Counted from the stretch's first letter, positions 44,768-55,985 are shown. The stretch is 64,000 nucleotides of DNA from Gentiana macrophylla (GCA_026214975.1 CM047805.1:109921845-109985844); one strand, 5' to 3'. Notes: generated by a model from the sequence alone, not told the origin. A program made the numbers and translations.

Positions 44768-45664
44768 ATGGATGGATTTTTCAATCAATACTATTCACCT
44801 GAACAACAATACTCCTACCTACCTCAGGCATCTGCACAATGTTATCAACAACGATTCGTGCCTCAACCTCGAGATAATGTTGAGAATAACCAAGGTTCAT
44901 GGGATTATCAGTGCCCTAGTACGTACCAGGATCAGAATTATGGTTATTCGAGTTATGAGCCTCAATATTATGAGGGTTCTTCGAACCCTAGTGCTTATCA
45001 GGATTACGGTGTTCATACTCAATGCGTTGATAGCTTTACCCAGATTCAGCCACCTGATCAGTGTCTAGAATGGCAAGAGGACTGCTACTCACCTCCGATG
45101 AATCAAAGTCAGTATGATCAGTTTTCCCCCATGCCACGAGAAGACTTCACCGACAGTCAAATGGAGCAACTAGAGCGATTGGACCAGATCTTGCAAGAGC
45201 GACTGCTGGACATGCAAGAGTTCAAGATAAGTACTGACTCTGCCATAAGAAATCTTCAAGAGAGGGTGGTGCAATTGATTGAAATAATGGAGTTCGAGCA
45301 GGCAAAACAGGCATGTGCAAAAGAGGTGGTTAAGGATGATGAGGTGCTCATTGAAGAAGTTCATGTTGAGAATAAGGTTGAGGATTCAGTTTTCTATAAT
45401 GAGATTTCAGAGTTAGAGGAGCAGGAGATTGATTGGCCATCTTTAGTAAAGCCACTGGGAGAGTTGGTAGTGTTTAATATAACGGTCCCGGATTACTACA
45501 TTTGTCCACTCTGTGAGGATGAATTTTCTGCGGTCCAGTTTGTGTACTCCCCGATGGATGAACTTTATGGAATAGTAAAGAAGATGGTTCGACAGATGAT
45601 AAATGTAAGATTCTCTGTTTGGGAGGAGGTGACATCGAGAATTAAACGAGGTAACGCTTTCTAG
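44768..45664 (+). CDS. G family ORF: Gln/Tyr-rich protein related to that of B
   Basis: ATG at 44768 is the first after the acceptor and opens 298 codons. The N-terminal third is rich in Tyr, Gln, Ser and Pro. Residues 120-190 are acidic and probably form a coiled coil (MEQLERLDQILQERLLDMQE). The C-terminal block CPLCEDEFSAVQFVYSPMDE is shared with B, as is SWDYQCPS near residue 45. The end, WEEVTSRIKRG, matches B beyond its premature stop. No zinc knuckle, protease or RT motif. Function unknown; a packaging or Gag-like role is a guess. The frame is intact, unlike every pol around it. Confidence 0.8.
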   Translation: MDGFFNQYYSPEQQYSYLPQASAQCYQQRFVPQPRDNVENNQGSWDYQCPSTYQDQNYGYSSYEPQYYEGSSNPSAYQDYGVHTQCVDSFTQIQPPDQCLEWQEDCYSPPMNQSQYDQFSPMPREDFTDSQMEQLERLDQILQERLLDMQEFKISTDSAIRNLQERVVQLIEIMEFEQAKQACAKEVVKDDEVLIEEVHVENKVEDSVFYNEISELEEQEIDWPSLVKPLGELVVFNITVPDYYICPLCEDEFSAVQFVYSPMDELYGIVKKMVRQMINVRFSVWEEVTSRIKRGNAF

Positions 45665-45678
45665 ACAATTTAATTTTG

Positions 45679-45741
45679 ATGGTTCTCACATTGTTAATTT
45701 TTCTTAAGCTATTGATCTTCTTGAGTTCGGATTTTGGTTGA
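45679..45741 (+). CDS. Small hydrophobic ORF in G (20 codons)
   Basis: ATG 45679 to TGA 45739-45741 encodes MVLTLLIFLKLLIFLSSDFG, the counterpart of 9108-9170 in B with the same length. It lies 14 bp after the main stop, in another frame. Conservation may be of RNA rather than peptide. Confidence 0.35.
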   Translation: MVLTLLIFLKLLIFLSSDFG

Positions 45742-46022
45742 TTGAGTCTGTTTAGAGTCACCTGTCGAGCAAACGACGTTAAACAAAAGCGCTACCGGGA
45801 GGCAGCCCGTTAAATAATAATAATTTGGATAAGCCTAGTCTGAATGAAATGTAGAATCTGTATGAAAGATGAACACAAAGCACAACCAAGTCAGGATGAA
45901 TGTTTGAATGTCATTAAAAGGGAACGATTAGGTGGTTGTTGTACCCTTGAGGATCTGAGTATAAAAGACTCAATACTCTTTCATACATTTCATTTTATGA
46001 TCTAGTCTATTTCAAATTTCTA

Positions 46023-46057
46023 GTCGTTGTAGTATAGTGGTGAGTATTTCCGCCTGT
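46023..46057 (+). pseudogene. 5' half of a tRNA-Asp gene inside G
   Basis: About 35 bp match positions 1 to about 36 of plant tRNA-Asp(GUC) with one change. It starts GTCGTTGTAGTATAGTGG, which includes the box A promoter, and stops inside the anticodon loop. No 3' half follows. tRNA-Asp is also the primer of G, so the fragment may have been copied in during reverse transcription. Confidence 0.75.
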
Positions 46058-46420
46058 GTGTAATAAAAGGAATCTAGGAATAGCTGACTATGAATTGATG
46101 TTTTATGCTCGTTGCTTAGATGTTCTGTGCTTAACTTGTGAAGGTGATTTTTTCCATCTAAAGCTATTATGTGATGTGCTATATATTGCTTATCGAATTT
46201 TCTGACGTGACAGGGCCATTTTCTTATTATTCCCATATCCCTATTGCATATTTTGGCACGAGGACCATGTCCCGTGTTTGCTTTGTGTTGGTTGTTTTTG
46301 TTTTGGTATAGGGATTCGGATCGTGCTTTCTCATGGCTGTTACGGGATTCGATAGCACCTTTCTGCTAGATTTATCAGCTAAGTCTTTCTCTCTATCTCT
46401 GGGAATAATGCAAAATCGTA

Positions 46421-46434
46421 AGTGGGGGGTAGAG
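46421..46434 (+). other. Internal polypurine-like tract of G
   Basis: AGTGGGGGGTAGAG lies about 1.05 kb before the true tract and nearly copies it. The counterpart in B is at 25496-25509. Confidence 0.65.
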
Positions 46435-47474
46435 TATGGTTGGTATAAAAATGGCAGTAAGTGTTTAAACCCTTAGTTTTTGATTCTTTTTCAAGCATTA
46501 TTTAGTTGATTAAAATAATCTGTATAAGGTATATATTTCATGGATTTAAAGATGTAATGATCAATTTGGATATGTATAACCAATGTGAACCGTAAGTGCA
46601 TTTTAGCCTAAATTTATTTGTGTAACATGAATTCCTTCACATAAGCCTTTGATATTGAAGCGAAAATTTTAAACTGTACCCATTCAGTATTCTAGTGGTT
46701 TATCCTAGAAATAGAAGTAGCTTAGTACCTAATTTCTGAACATGTACTGTGAATATCTGAAGGTTTGAATGTGATAGAAAGAATGTCAAAATAAGTGAGC
46801 TATTTATATGCCGGATGTAGCTACCAATGATTTTAGTGTAGTAGGGCGTTATCACGAAACGTCCTATATCACTATGAGGTTTAAAAGCTCCCGACTGTTT
46901 GATGATAGTAGTCCAGCTAGGGTGTTATCACGAAACATCCTATTGCTGGGAATGAGGGCATATGCTACATATGTGAAATTAAGTGAAAATTTAGATAGGT
47001 ATTGATGTATTCGATCTCACCTCATGACGCTTGAAAGATAGTCGATTTTGGCAATAAGTTCGGATATGTTAGTGTCCTATGAAAAAAAAATAAAAAAATA
47101 AAAAAATAAAAAACCAACCTAGTTATCTTCTGACTATCCCCAGTATAAACTGAATGATATGTTTTAGGGATTATCCTAATAAGTACACAGGAGGACGTTG
47201 TGTGGGGCTATTCATATCGCTATACCTAGGAAAGTCATTAGGATCTATCTCGAATGGATATTTGTGCGTTTGCTTGAATTATTCAAGAGAGGATAGTGGA
47301 AATTAAAAAGGCTTGTCACACACGCACTATGTTATACATTTATATTAATGTTAACGTGTAGTTATGATTCGAATGGTTGCATCATCTGATTGTCATTTAT
47401 ATCTTATATCTTCATGAATTTTTCCTCATTCATTTTATTTTATCGCTTATTTTGTTTGAGGACGACCAAAAGCT

Positions 47475-47487
47475 AAGTGGGGGGTTG
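47475..47487 (+). other. Polypurine tract of G
   Basis: AAGTGGGGGGTTG directly before the TGATGACGG of the 3' LTR. Confidence 0.88.
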
Positions 47488-48642
47488 TGATGACGGAAAA
47501 ATTCACTGTTATTTTTATAACTTTTCACCCCGCTTCTGATATCATTTTGAGCTCTTTTGTATGATTTCGAGTCTTTAATTCCTAAATTTCATAAAAATAT
47601 ATAAGTCATGAATATTTTATAAAATATCGTGTTTTTATGTGTTTTTATTAGTTTTTGTACCAGTTTAGTAACCGGAGTGTCGTGTCAGATTTACGTTTGG
47701 CATTTTGGTGGTTTATTGCAGAATTATAGGTTGACAAAATCCCGAGTAATGACACGTTTTGAGGCCTAAAAGAGGAATTTTTAGGGATATAAGAGTGTGC
47801 CACTAACTTAAGTGGTCAAGTGGCTCAGTGGTTAGTGGTACCACTAACGAATTATATCTTCGACGAACAAATGGCTCATTAAAACGGCATTTTCTGAAGA
47901 AGTGTCCTTAATGAAAGCTGTAGATCTTTGAAAGAGCTTTCCAACGCATTTTGAATCACGTCAATCGGACTACTACAACTCAAGTATCATTAAGTCAAGT
48001 GGTCAAGTGGCTAATCGATTCGATTTAGTGGAAATCGAGAAATATCTTCGACGAACGAATGGCCCATCAATACGGCATTTTATGAAGAAGTGTCATTCAT
48101 GAAAGTTGTAGATCTTCAAATAATCTTTCCAACGCACTTTGAATCACGCCAATCGGACTTCTACAACTCAAGTATCATTAAGTCAAGTGGTCAAGTGGCT
48201 AATCGATTCGATTTAGTGGAAATCGAGAAATATCTTCGACGAACGAATGGCCCATCAAAACGGCATTTTCTGAAGAAGTGTCCTTCATGAAAGTTGTAGA
48301 TCTTCAAATAAACTTTCCAATGCACTTTGAATCACGTCAATCGGAGGTCTACAACTCAAGTTATGAGCATTTTACCGAATCAAACTGAGCCCGGTTCGAA
48401 CCGGCCTCCTACTCGGTTCGAACCGGCCCATTTTGAGCCTATAAATACACCCCATTTCACCTTCATTTCTTGCCCCTTTCTTCTCCCTTCCTCTTCATCT
48501 TCTCCTTCTATTTTTCATGTTTTGGGGCCTATATATATCTATAGATATATATATTTGTAGTTGTAATTTTTGAATAGTTATCGTTATAATATCGTTTCCG
48601 TTCTTCGTTCTTTCTTTCTTGTTTTCTTTCATTTTGTTATAT

Positions 48643-48693
<51 letters not shown>

Positions 48694-48822
48694 TATCGAG
48701 AATCTGGCAAATGATTGGATTAATGTTTTAATTTGGTTTTAATAGAATTCAGCATTGATGTAAGGCTATTATGTAAAACTTCCGCCGTTTAATCCATGAC
48801 ATTTCGACAGAGATCAGTAATA

Positions 48823-48882
<60 letters not shown>

Positions 48883-49754
48883 TAGCTAAACCTTTTATAG
48901 CGAAATATGTGAAAACGGGTGAAACGCCTTTGGGAGATGAGTCGGGAGTTGTGTAGCTCTTAAATTAAACGTCAGTATGATAAACTCATGTTTTAAAACT
49001 TGTTTTGATCATTTTAATAGCTTTGAATGAGATTGACAACTTTGTTCATTGTTACATCGAGCTTATAGATGCATTTTTAAGTAGATGTGGGATATGGATA
49101 TCACTAAAACATAGTCTAGATTGTCGATTGACAACCCGAGTGACAGTCGAGGACTATGCCTATGTGAGATTCTTATTCTTACGAGATGAAGGAAAGCAGT
49201 ATTAGTATCACTAAAACATAGCTTTAATAGTTAGATTGACAACTTAAGTGACACGTTAAAACTATGCTTTTGTGAGGTTTTTCAAATGGCTTTTTATTCC
49301 GGTCAACCTTATTAGGTAAGTTAGCTCTCTAAAAAGGAGGGTTAATAAGCCTAGTATGGGGGTTAAGTGAGAGTTGTTCGAGACCTTAACGCAAGAATAA
49401 AGAGTTGACACCCGTGAATGTCATATAAACTGAATCAGTTAAAACACACTCCTTGTCAAGTCATTCCTGAGGTGATAACCTGATTGATCATAGTTTGGCT
49501 ATGCTTTTTAATCTTGTTAGTTAAACTTTACTTTTTGCATTAGTATAATATCTCTCCACCTAAACTTTGATCGCCTAGACTAAGACACACGTTCGCTTTG
49601 GTACTCACAACCACATTTCTCTTGGGATCGACCTCGTACTCCTGTAGCTATTCTAACAATCGACCCGGTACTCTGCTGGTTTGAGAGTTAGTTTACCCAC
49701 GGTTACGAGTCTTTTATAAATTGTATTTTTTAAGGGGTAAATTTTATTTCATCA
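47488..49754 (+). repeat. 3' LTR of G
   Basis: 2267 bp, ending TTTCATCA. It has the same three 188-bp units (47854, 48042, 48230) and palindromes. The (TA)n runs at about 48645-48690 and 48825-48879 are longer than in the 5' LTR. Confidence 0.95.
48391..48447 (+). promoter_or_regulatory. Palindrome pair and TATA box in 3' LTR of G
   Basis: CCGGTTCGAACCGG at 48391-48404 and CGGTTCGAACCG at 48414-48425, then TATAAATA at 48440-48447. Unchanged from the 5' LTR, although flanking bases differ. Confidence 0.65.
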
Positions 49755-50400
49755 TATATCAGCAGGATTTTCCTTGGTGCTGATCTTCTTCACTACAACC
49801 TTCTTCTCATTTCTCAGAAAATGATACCTCACATCAATATGCTTGGTTCTCTCATAATGAACCTGATCCTTGGCTAGACAAATTGCACTTAAACTGTCAC
49901 AATAGATCTCAGTTTGATCCTGATGTAACCCTAAATCACTGACTAGTCCCTTCAACAAGACACCCTCCTTGGCTGCTTCAGTAAGAGCCATATACTCAGC
50001 TTCAGTAGTTGATAAAGCCACTGTTGCTTGAAGAGTTGCTTTCCAGCTGACAACTGAATTCCCCATTGTGAAAACATAACCAATGATTTTCTATTGTCCA
50101 CATCACCAGATAATCAAGCATCACAAGATCCCGTGATCGTTTTTCCAAGATCACCTCCATAAATGAGACCAACATCAGCTGTACCTCTAAGGTACCTGAA
50201 TATTCTTTTCACAGCTTTCCAGTGTTCCTTTCCAGGTTGAGCCATAAACTTGTCGACAACACCGATCGCTCGAGCCAGATCAGGCCTAGTGCACACCATG
50301 GCATACATCGATCGCTTAATTGCACTAGCATAGGGAACTCTTGACATATACTCCTTCTCCTCTCATTGATTGTGAAGCAAAACCGACAAATGAACATTTG
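49755..50400 (-). pseudogene. pol: H pol: RNase H
   Basis: Blocks GNSVVSWKATLQATVALSTT, EAEYMALTEAAKEG, IYCDSLSAICLAK and TKHIDVRYHFLRNE are copia RNase H with its acidic residues. A frame break lies near 50070-50115. SMYAMVCTRPDLARAIGVV (50270-50340) precedes it. The last codons lie beyond G at 42261-42335. Confidence 0.9.
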
Positions 50401-51242
50401 ATGACATAGAGTATCTATTGGCTTAGCGGTGACATGCCAAACTTTGACAAAATCTTCGTATATAGCTCTTTGAGATAAAAATAGCTTCTTCTGATTTCTA
50501 TCTCTCTAGATCTCCATCCCCAAAATTTTCTTGGCTGCACCCAAATCTTTCATTTCAAACTCAGCACTGAGAAGGTCTTTCAGATACTGAACATCAGACT
50601 TCTTCTTTGAAGCTATCAGCATGTCATCCACATATAACACAAGATAGATGTATGATCCATCTTCCAACTGATTGTTGTAAACACAGCAATCATAAGGACT
50701 TCTGTTGTAACCCAACTGGATCATGTAACTGTCAAACCTTTTATACCACTGTCTAGGAGCTTGCTTTAGTCCATACAAGGATTTCTTCAACTTACACACA
50801 AGATCTTCCTTACCAGGAACTTGGAAACCCTCTGGCTGAGTCATGTATATCTCTTTGTCTACCTCACCATGTAGAAAAGCTGTCTTCACATCTAACTGCT
50901 CAAGTTCTAAATCTTGATGTTCCACTATTTCTAGTAACACTCTAATTGAAGTATGTCTGACTACTGGTGAGAATATCTCATCAAAGTCCACCCCTTCTTT
51001 CTGACTGAACCCTCTTGCAACCAAACGTGCCTTATACTTAACTCTTTCTGCCTCAGTTATCCCTTCCTTCTTCTTGAAAATCCATTTGCAAGTAACAACT
51101 CTCCTTTCAAATTTGGATGTTTAACTAGATCCCAAAGTCGATTCTTCAAGAATGACTCCATTTCATCTCCCATGGCAAAGAAGCCATTGAGATGCTTCGT
51201 AACATGTCTTCGCTTCCCTGTAAGTAGAAGGTTCAAAACCAT
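50401..51242 (-). pseudogene. pol: H pol: reverse transcriptase
   Basis: Open for 172 codons at 50506-51024 with MVARGFSQKEGVDFDEIFSP, LDVKTAFLHG, SLYGLKQAPRQWYKR and LYVDDMLIASKKK, so the catalytic YVDD is intact. Decayed text lies on both sides: the thumb near 50400-50500 is shifted, and the N-terminal part (51057-51242) has frameshifts. Confidence 0.9.
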
Positions 51243-52330
51243 CCACTTCTTCTACAACTTGAAGTGCGTATCCAACCATATCATCAAACCCATACCTTCT
51301 ACGAGGTATCCCAACATTGGATCTTCTAGCTCTACTGACAGCTATACTCTGCCGACCCACGTTCTCGCTTTGACGCTCAATCGACATTTGCTCGGTGACC
51401 GGCTTGGATTCGGCCTACGGTTCGAAGAACCGGATCGATGAAAATCGACTTGGATCGCTTGGTTGTTGCATTCGGTGACTCCACCTGAAGCTCCACCTTA
51501 TCATCCGCTTTTTCTCGCCAAAGATGGTTTGATTCATTTATCCTTCCCACTGATGAACTGAGTATAGAATTTTCATCGAAAACTATATCTCTGCTAAGAA
51601 TAACTCTATTTTCTGCTGATGACCAAATTCTGTACCCTTTTACTCCATCACCATACCCCACAAATACTCCTTTCTTGGCCCTTGGTTCCAGTTTCCCTTC
51701 ACTGACATGATAGTAAACTGTGCTTCCAAATATCCTTAGAACTGAATAATCTGCAGGCTTTCCTGACCACATCTCAACTGGTGTTTTGAGACTGATCCCT
51801 GTGTGAGGACTCTTGTTGATTAAATAGCAAGCTGTGGTAACAGCCTCTGCCCAAAATCTCCTTGATGAACCAGCATGAGAAAGCATATATCTTGCTCTCT
51901 CCAGAAGAGTTTGATTCATTCTCTAAGCTACACCATTTTGCTGAGGAGTATTCATGACTGTATGATGTCTGGAAATACCCTCAGTTTTGCACAATGTATC
52001 AAACTCAGTCCAGAAGAATTCCAGACCATTATCTGTACAAAGCCTCTTGATCTTCTTCCCCAACTGATTTTCAACTAGAGCCTTCCATTGCATAAAGCTC
52101 TTGAATGCCTCACTTTTGTGTTTCATCAGCACCACCCAATTCATCCTTGAATAGTCATCTATGAATGACACAAAGTATCGGTGACCACCCAATGACTCTA
52201 CCTTTGATGGCCCCCAACAATCAGAATGAATGTAATCAAGTGATGACTTTGTATTATGTATTCCTTTTGAGAACTTGCTCCTATGTAGCTTCCCAAACAC
52301 ACAATGCTCACAAAAGTCCAGATTCTTGAC
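51243..52330 (-). pseudogene. pol: H pol: integrase
   Basis: 52300-51923 gives CWGPSKVESLGGHRYF, FIDDYSRMNWVV and LCTDNGLEFFW, with two catalytic Asp. In PQQNGVA the next codon, the catalytic Glu, is a TAG stop (51923-51925). The frame then continues for 180 codons as MNQTLLERARYMLSHAG. The linker at 51243-51480 is scrambled. One substitution thus removes both the reading frame and the active site. Confidence 0.9.
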
Positions 52331-53110
52331 CTTACATCCCCAAGAAGATCTTTTACGAGAAAGAACACGATCCTCTTTTCACCCATGTGACCTGGGTCTC
52401 AAGTGCCACAGTTTTTGTAAGTTGTGATCGATGAACCTCGGTGATGCCACAACAAAGAGAACCAAAGAACAATCGAACCTTGTAATATATATAGAGTCCC
52501 TTGCTTGATTCCTTGAGAACCTCAATCGAAGTTTTTATAGACACTCAAAGATACCACTTTCCCCTTAAAAGCTGAATCCCCCATTTGCCCAAGGAACTCG
52601 AGAGATACCAAGTTTTTGGTCATTTGTGGAACATGTCTAACTTCACTCGCTTTCTGTAATCTTCCATCCTCGCCCTCAATCGAACTGAGCCAATTCCAAC
52701 TACCTTGTAGACTTTCTTTGTTTGCCATAGATATATGACCACCATCTATCTCTGTGATAACTTGAGAACCACTCTATGTGAGGGCAAATATGAAAGGATG
52801 CCCTAGAGTCCAAAATCCACACATCAGTATGATGTGCTGACTCTCCTGCCACTAGGACCATGTCCTCATCTGAATCATGCTCATTTGCTACATGATGGCT
52901 GTGCGAATCTATTCTCTCTTTGTTGCTTCCTCTTTGGACAATTGGACTTCCAATGTCCCTGCTCCTTACAATAATTACAGACATCTGTGGATTTAGGGCC
53001 TTTGGACCTTGTCTTCTTGGAACTTTTCTTCCTAGACTGACCATGCTCTTTTCCATTTGCTATAATCGACTATCGGTCCCTACTGACTTTATGTCTGCTC
53101 CAGCTTTTTC
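52331..53110 (-). pseudogene. H gag C-terminus, protease and pre-integrase region
   Basis: The protease active site reads WILDSRASFHICP, with DSR in place of DSG. Upstream is a decayed CCHC knuckle readable in another frame (CNYCKEQGHWKSNCPKR). Between 52340 and 52690 the pre-integrase part is broken by many frame changes. The gag stops at about 53060-53110, where LTR I begins. Confidence 0.8.
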
Positions 53111-53931
53111 TATATGTGCTAGGCCTTGTCCGTGTCTAGTGGTTTAAGTACGAGAGTAGGAGATGTGAGGGAGCTTACTTGAAAACACTTAGGTGGCTAG
53201 TTAATACACAATAAAGTTACATACGTGGTGGTAAAAGCTAAAACGTCATTTATTCTCGGTTAGACACTAATCCATATCGGCGATGTGATACGTTCATAAA
53301 AAGGTAAACAACGCTATTGGCTCAAAATGCTGAAGGGTAGTGGAGGAAATTCATCGAACGTATATGTATACCGGGGAGATCCCGGGACTATCGGCGATAA
53401 TCACCGTAGTTGGCAAGTATATCTCGTGGTGAAATTTTCATCATGCACAGTGTCCTTGAGTAATGATGTAACCAAGATAAGTTAAGATAGAAACGTATAG
53501 TCATGACATGTTGATGGACATAGAGTGAACCCTAGATTGAGTAGGTCTTATAAAGATAACTTAATAATTAATAATAGGAACCTTTACATTGTAGAACTTA
53601 GTTATTCATTAGCTTCTCACTTTTACTAAGTACTTTGTACTTACCTTCTTTGCATTTTCTTTTGTATGCATTGTGGGGTGAGAAGACGAACAGGCTGACC
53701 ACGAGTTTGTTGAGGACTACGAGGAAGACTATCGACGATGCTTTGTTTTACTTTTAATTCTAGATTTTGTAGACAAGTTGTACTTTCAAGACACCGTACT
53801 TTGTAATCTTTGGAGAATCGTTGTTGTAAGTTAATTATTTCCATCTTAAGAATGGCTAATTTCTATTCATAGTAGCATTTATGATTTTACCCGAGTCTTT
53901 TGGGCTTCCGTTTGCATTTATTTAATACGAC

Positions 53932-54400
53932 GAGTCCGACCTGCGGATCAGTTCGTTGAGTCTGTCCTGCAGACTTGTTTTAGTTTGAACCTTTGCAAAC
54001 TTTTTTCTGAGACCGACCTGCGGTTCAGTTCTTCTACTGAGTCCGACCTGCGGATCGATTCCAGAAGTCTCATCTGCCAGACTTGTTTTAGTTTGTCCTT
54101 TGCAAACTTTTTTTCGAGACCGACTGCGGTTGCTTCTTCTATCGAGTCCGACTCATGGATCGATTCGTTGAGTCTATCCTGGAGACTTGTTTTAGTTTGT
54201 CCTTTGCAAACTTTTTTCTGAGACCGACCTGCATTCGGTTCTTCATCGAGTCGACTGCGGATCGAGGCCATCGGGTACATCCTGCAGACTTATAGTTTGT
54301 CCTTTGCAAACTTTTTTCTGAGACCGACCTGCGGTTCAGTTCTTCTACTGAGTCCGACCTGCGGATCAGCTCATCAGTCCTGCTGACTTATGAAATTTTT
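53932..54400 (+). repeat. Array of five units, about 105 bp, in LTR I
   Basis: GAGTCCGACCTGCGG-type starts lie at 53932, 54039, 54144, 54248 and 54350 (102-107 bp apart). Each unit includes CTTTGCAAACTTTTTTCTGA. Units 3 and 4 carry several CTG to TCG-like changes. Confidence 0.88.
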
Positions 54401-54697
54401 GCTAAGTTTGACCTGCGGAACTCAGTTCGTCAGTCCGGCTGACTTATGATTTTTTGCCGAGCAGGGCCAAATTTGTCTGACATCTCGGACTTTATTTGAG
54501 CGAGCTGGGCCGGTTTGTACTGACTTCCTGCATATTGTTGATTGTGTGTTTGTCCTGCAAACTCAATAAAGACCATGCGTAATAGAAAACAAAATAATAT
54601 TAAATTAATGTACAGTTTGCTTATTTGGCATAGTCTGTTGGTGCATGCTTAGATGGCGAGCGGACTACATAAGATTTGCTCGGGTGCAAGCTCCATG

Positions 54698-54895
54698 TAT
54701 GATGCCGAACAGAAGTCGGTCTTATAAACGATTCGCTCGAAGGAGAACTCCGAATATAATGCCGAGCCGAGCTCGGTCTTATAGAAGATCTGCTCAAAAG
54801 AGCTCCAAATATGATGCCGAGTCGGGCTCGGTCTTATTAAAGATACTCTCAAGGTGAGCTTCAAATATGATACCGAGCCGATATCAGCCTTAGGG
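54698..54895 (+). repeat. Array of 56-bp units in LTR I
   Basis: ATGATGCCGA-type starts at about 54698, 54755, 54810 and 54866. The units share the sequence around CGGTCTTAT and a run of GAGCTC-like sites. Confidence 0.75.
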
Positions 54896-55129
54896 CAAGA
54901 GGAGTCTGTAGAGCTCGAATGCCGGTGCTCGATATCTCGAGTCTTTGTGGTGCAATGTGATTGTGATAAAAAACATTGCATATATAATAAAGGCTTACAA
55001 AATGTATAAGAATTCCAAATAACGATTGTAATAACCTGGAGAGCTAAAGAGCTCGGCTCGATCCTTGGAGCTCAAGAACTCGCTTCGTGGATAGCTAGTT
55101 ACGATAGATAATTCGAAGCTTTCTTGGGT

Positions 55130-55985
55130 GCCACAGCAGTGTCTTTCCGGTGGCAATCAGACCTCGAAACGGACTCCGATCGGCACAAAATTTGGAGGGA
55201 TCGTTCTTCCATCACTTTTCTTCGATGTAAGCGGTGAAATATTTCTTTCGACGGTTCAATCTCCGGGAATAAGCCGCAGATCTGGCAGCTGCTGTCCAGA
55301 ATCCTGCTGCGTTTTTGGTGCCCTACAGTAACTTCTTTGCCATGATCGGGAAATACAACGAACTCCGATTGGCCTAAAATTTTGAGGACTTGTTTAGTCC
55401 TCATAATTCTTGAATCTTACCGGTGGAATTGTTGTTCCAACGGCTCAATTGGCGGAAAAAGGCTGCCGACTTGTCTGCTGACCATTAGGGTTATGCTATG
55501 TCTTTGCGATATAGCAGCAATTGTTTGGCGACGATCGGGCATCTAAACGGTCTCCGATCGGCATGAAGTTTGGAGGGTTTGTTCGTCCCTCCTTCTTCTT
55601 CAATATGAACGGTGGAATTCTTATTCCAACAGTTGAAACCCCGGCAATAAGCCGTCGATCTGACTGCATTTCTGGGGCTGTTGCGTTTTGCTGTTACAGC
55701 AGCAACTTTCCGGCGATGATCGGGTATGTGAACGGACTCTGATCGTCACGAAATTTGGAGGGTTTGTTCGTCCCTCCTTATTCTTCAATATGAACAGTGA
55801 AATTTATATTCCAACGGTTGCAACTCCGGAAATAAGCCGTCGATCCGATCATTTGCGTCGGAAATTGTGTTGTTTGTTAGCATAAAGATCAACTTTCCGG
55901 CGACGATCGGGCATCTAAACGGACTCCGATCGGCACGAAATTTAGAGTGTTTGTTCATCCCTCCTTATTCTTCAAATTTATTTAA
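55130..55985 (+). repeat. Array of five units, about 187 bp, in LTR I
   Basis: The block GGACTCCGATCGG recurs at 55171, 55361, 55549, 55734 and 55921 (185-190 bp apart). Units share GATCGGG before it and the AATAAGCCG region about 100 bp after it. ORFs here are by-products. Confidence 0.88.

Larger units (their letters stand above)
45742..47487 (+). other. G non-coding 3' region
   Basis: It holds a block shared with B (45766-45811, with GCGCTACCGGGAGGCAGCCC), a tRNA-Asp half (46023-46057), an internal purine tract (46421-46434), a decayed hairpin (47452-47470) and the final tract. ORFs in this stretch are not conserved in B. Confidence 0.7.
42336..49754 (+). mobile_element. Element G: pol-less LTR retrotransposon with one ORF
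   Basis: G is complete: LTRs 42336-44577 and 47488-49754, perfect tRNA-Asp primer site, probable leader intron, one ORF of 298 codons, non-coding region with a tRNA-Asp half, two purine tracts. Flanks CATAT (42331-42335) and TATAT (49755-49759) form a target duplication with one change. Size is 7419 bp; the internal region is only 2.9 kb and lacks all enzymes. It splits H pol between the codons for AD and MFTKP. Same plan as B; LTR related to M. Confidence 0.94.
41497..53110 (-). mobile_element. Element H: Ty1/copia (Tork/Tnt1-like), interrupted by G
   Basis: The 3' LTR is at 41497-42101; pol and part of gag lie at 42261-42335 and 49755-53110 on the minus strand. It interrupts protease and gag of D near 41496. 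Its 5' LTR, primer site and gag N-terminus are missing at the junction with I. RT text YVDDMLIAS and EFEMKDLGAAKKILGMEI point to the Tork/Tnt1 side of copia. Confidence 0.85.

Noticed and set aside
46023..46057. A working tRNA-Asp gene
   Set aside because: Only the 5' half is present; the anticodon stem, T arm and acceptor 3' strand are missing.
55128..55885. Repeated ORFs of 65-73 codons
   Set aside because: They repeat because the DNA is a 187-bp tandem array. Frames are not kept between units.
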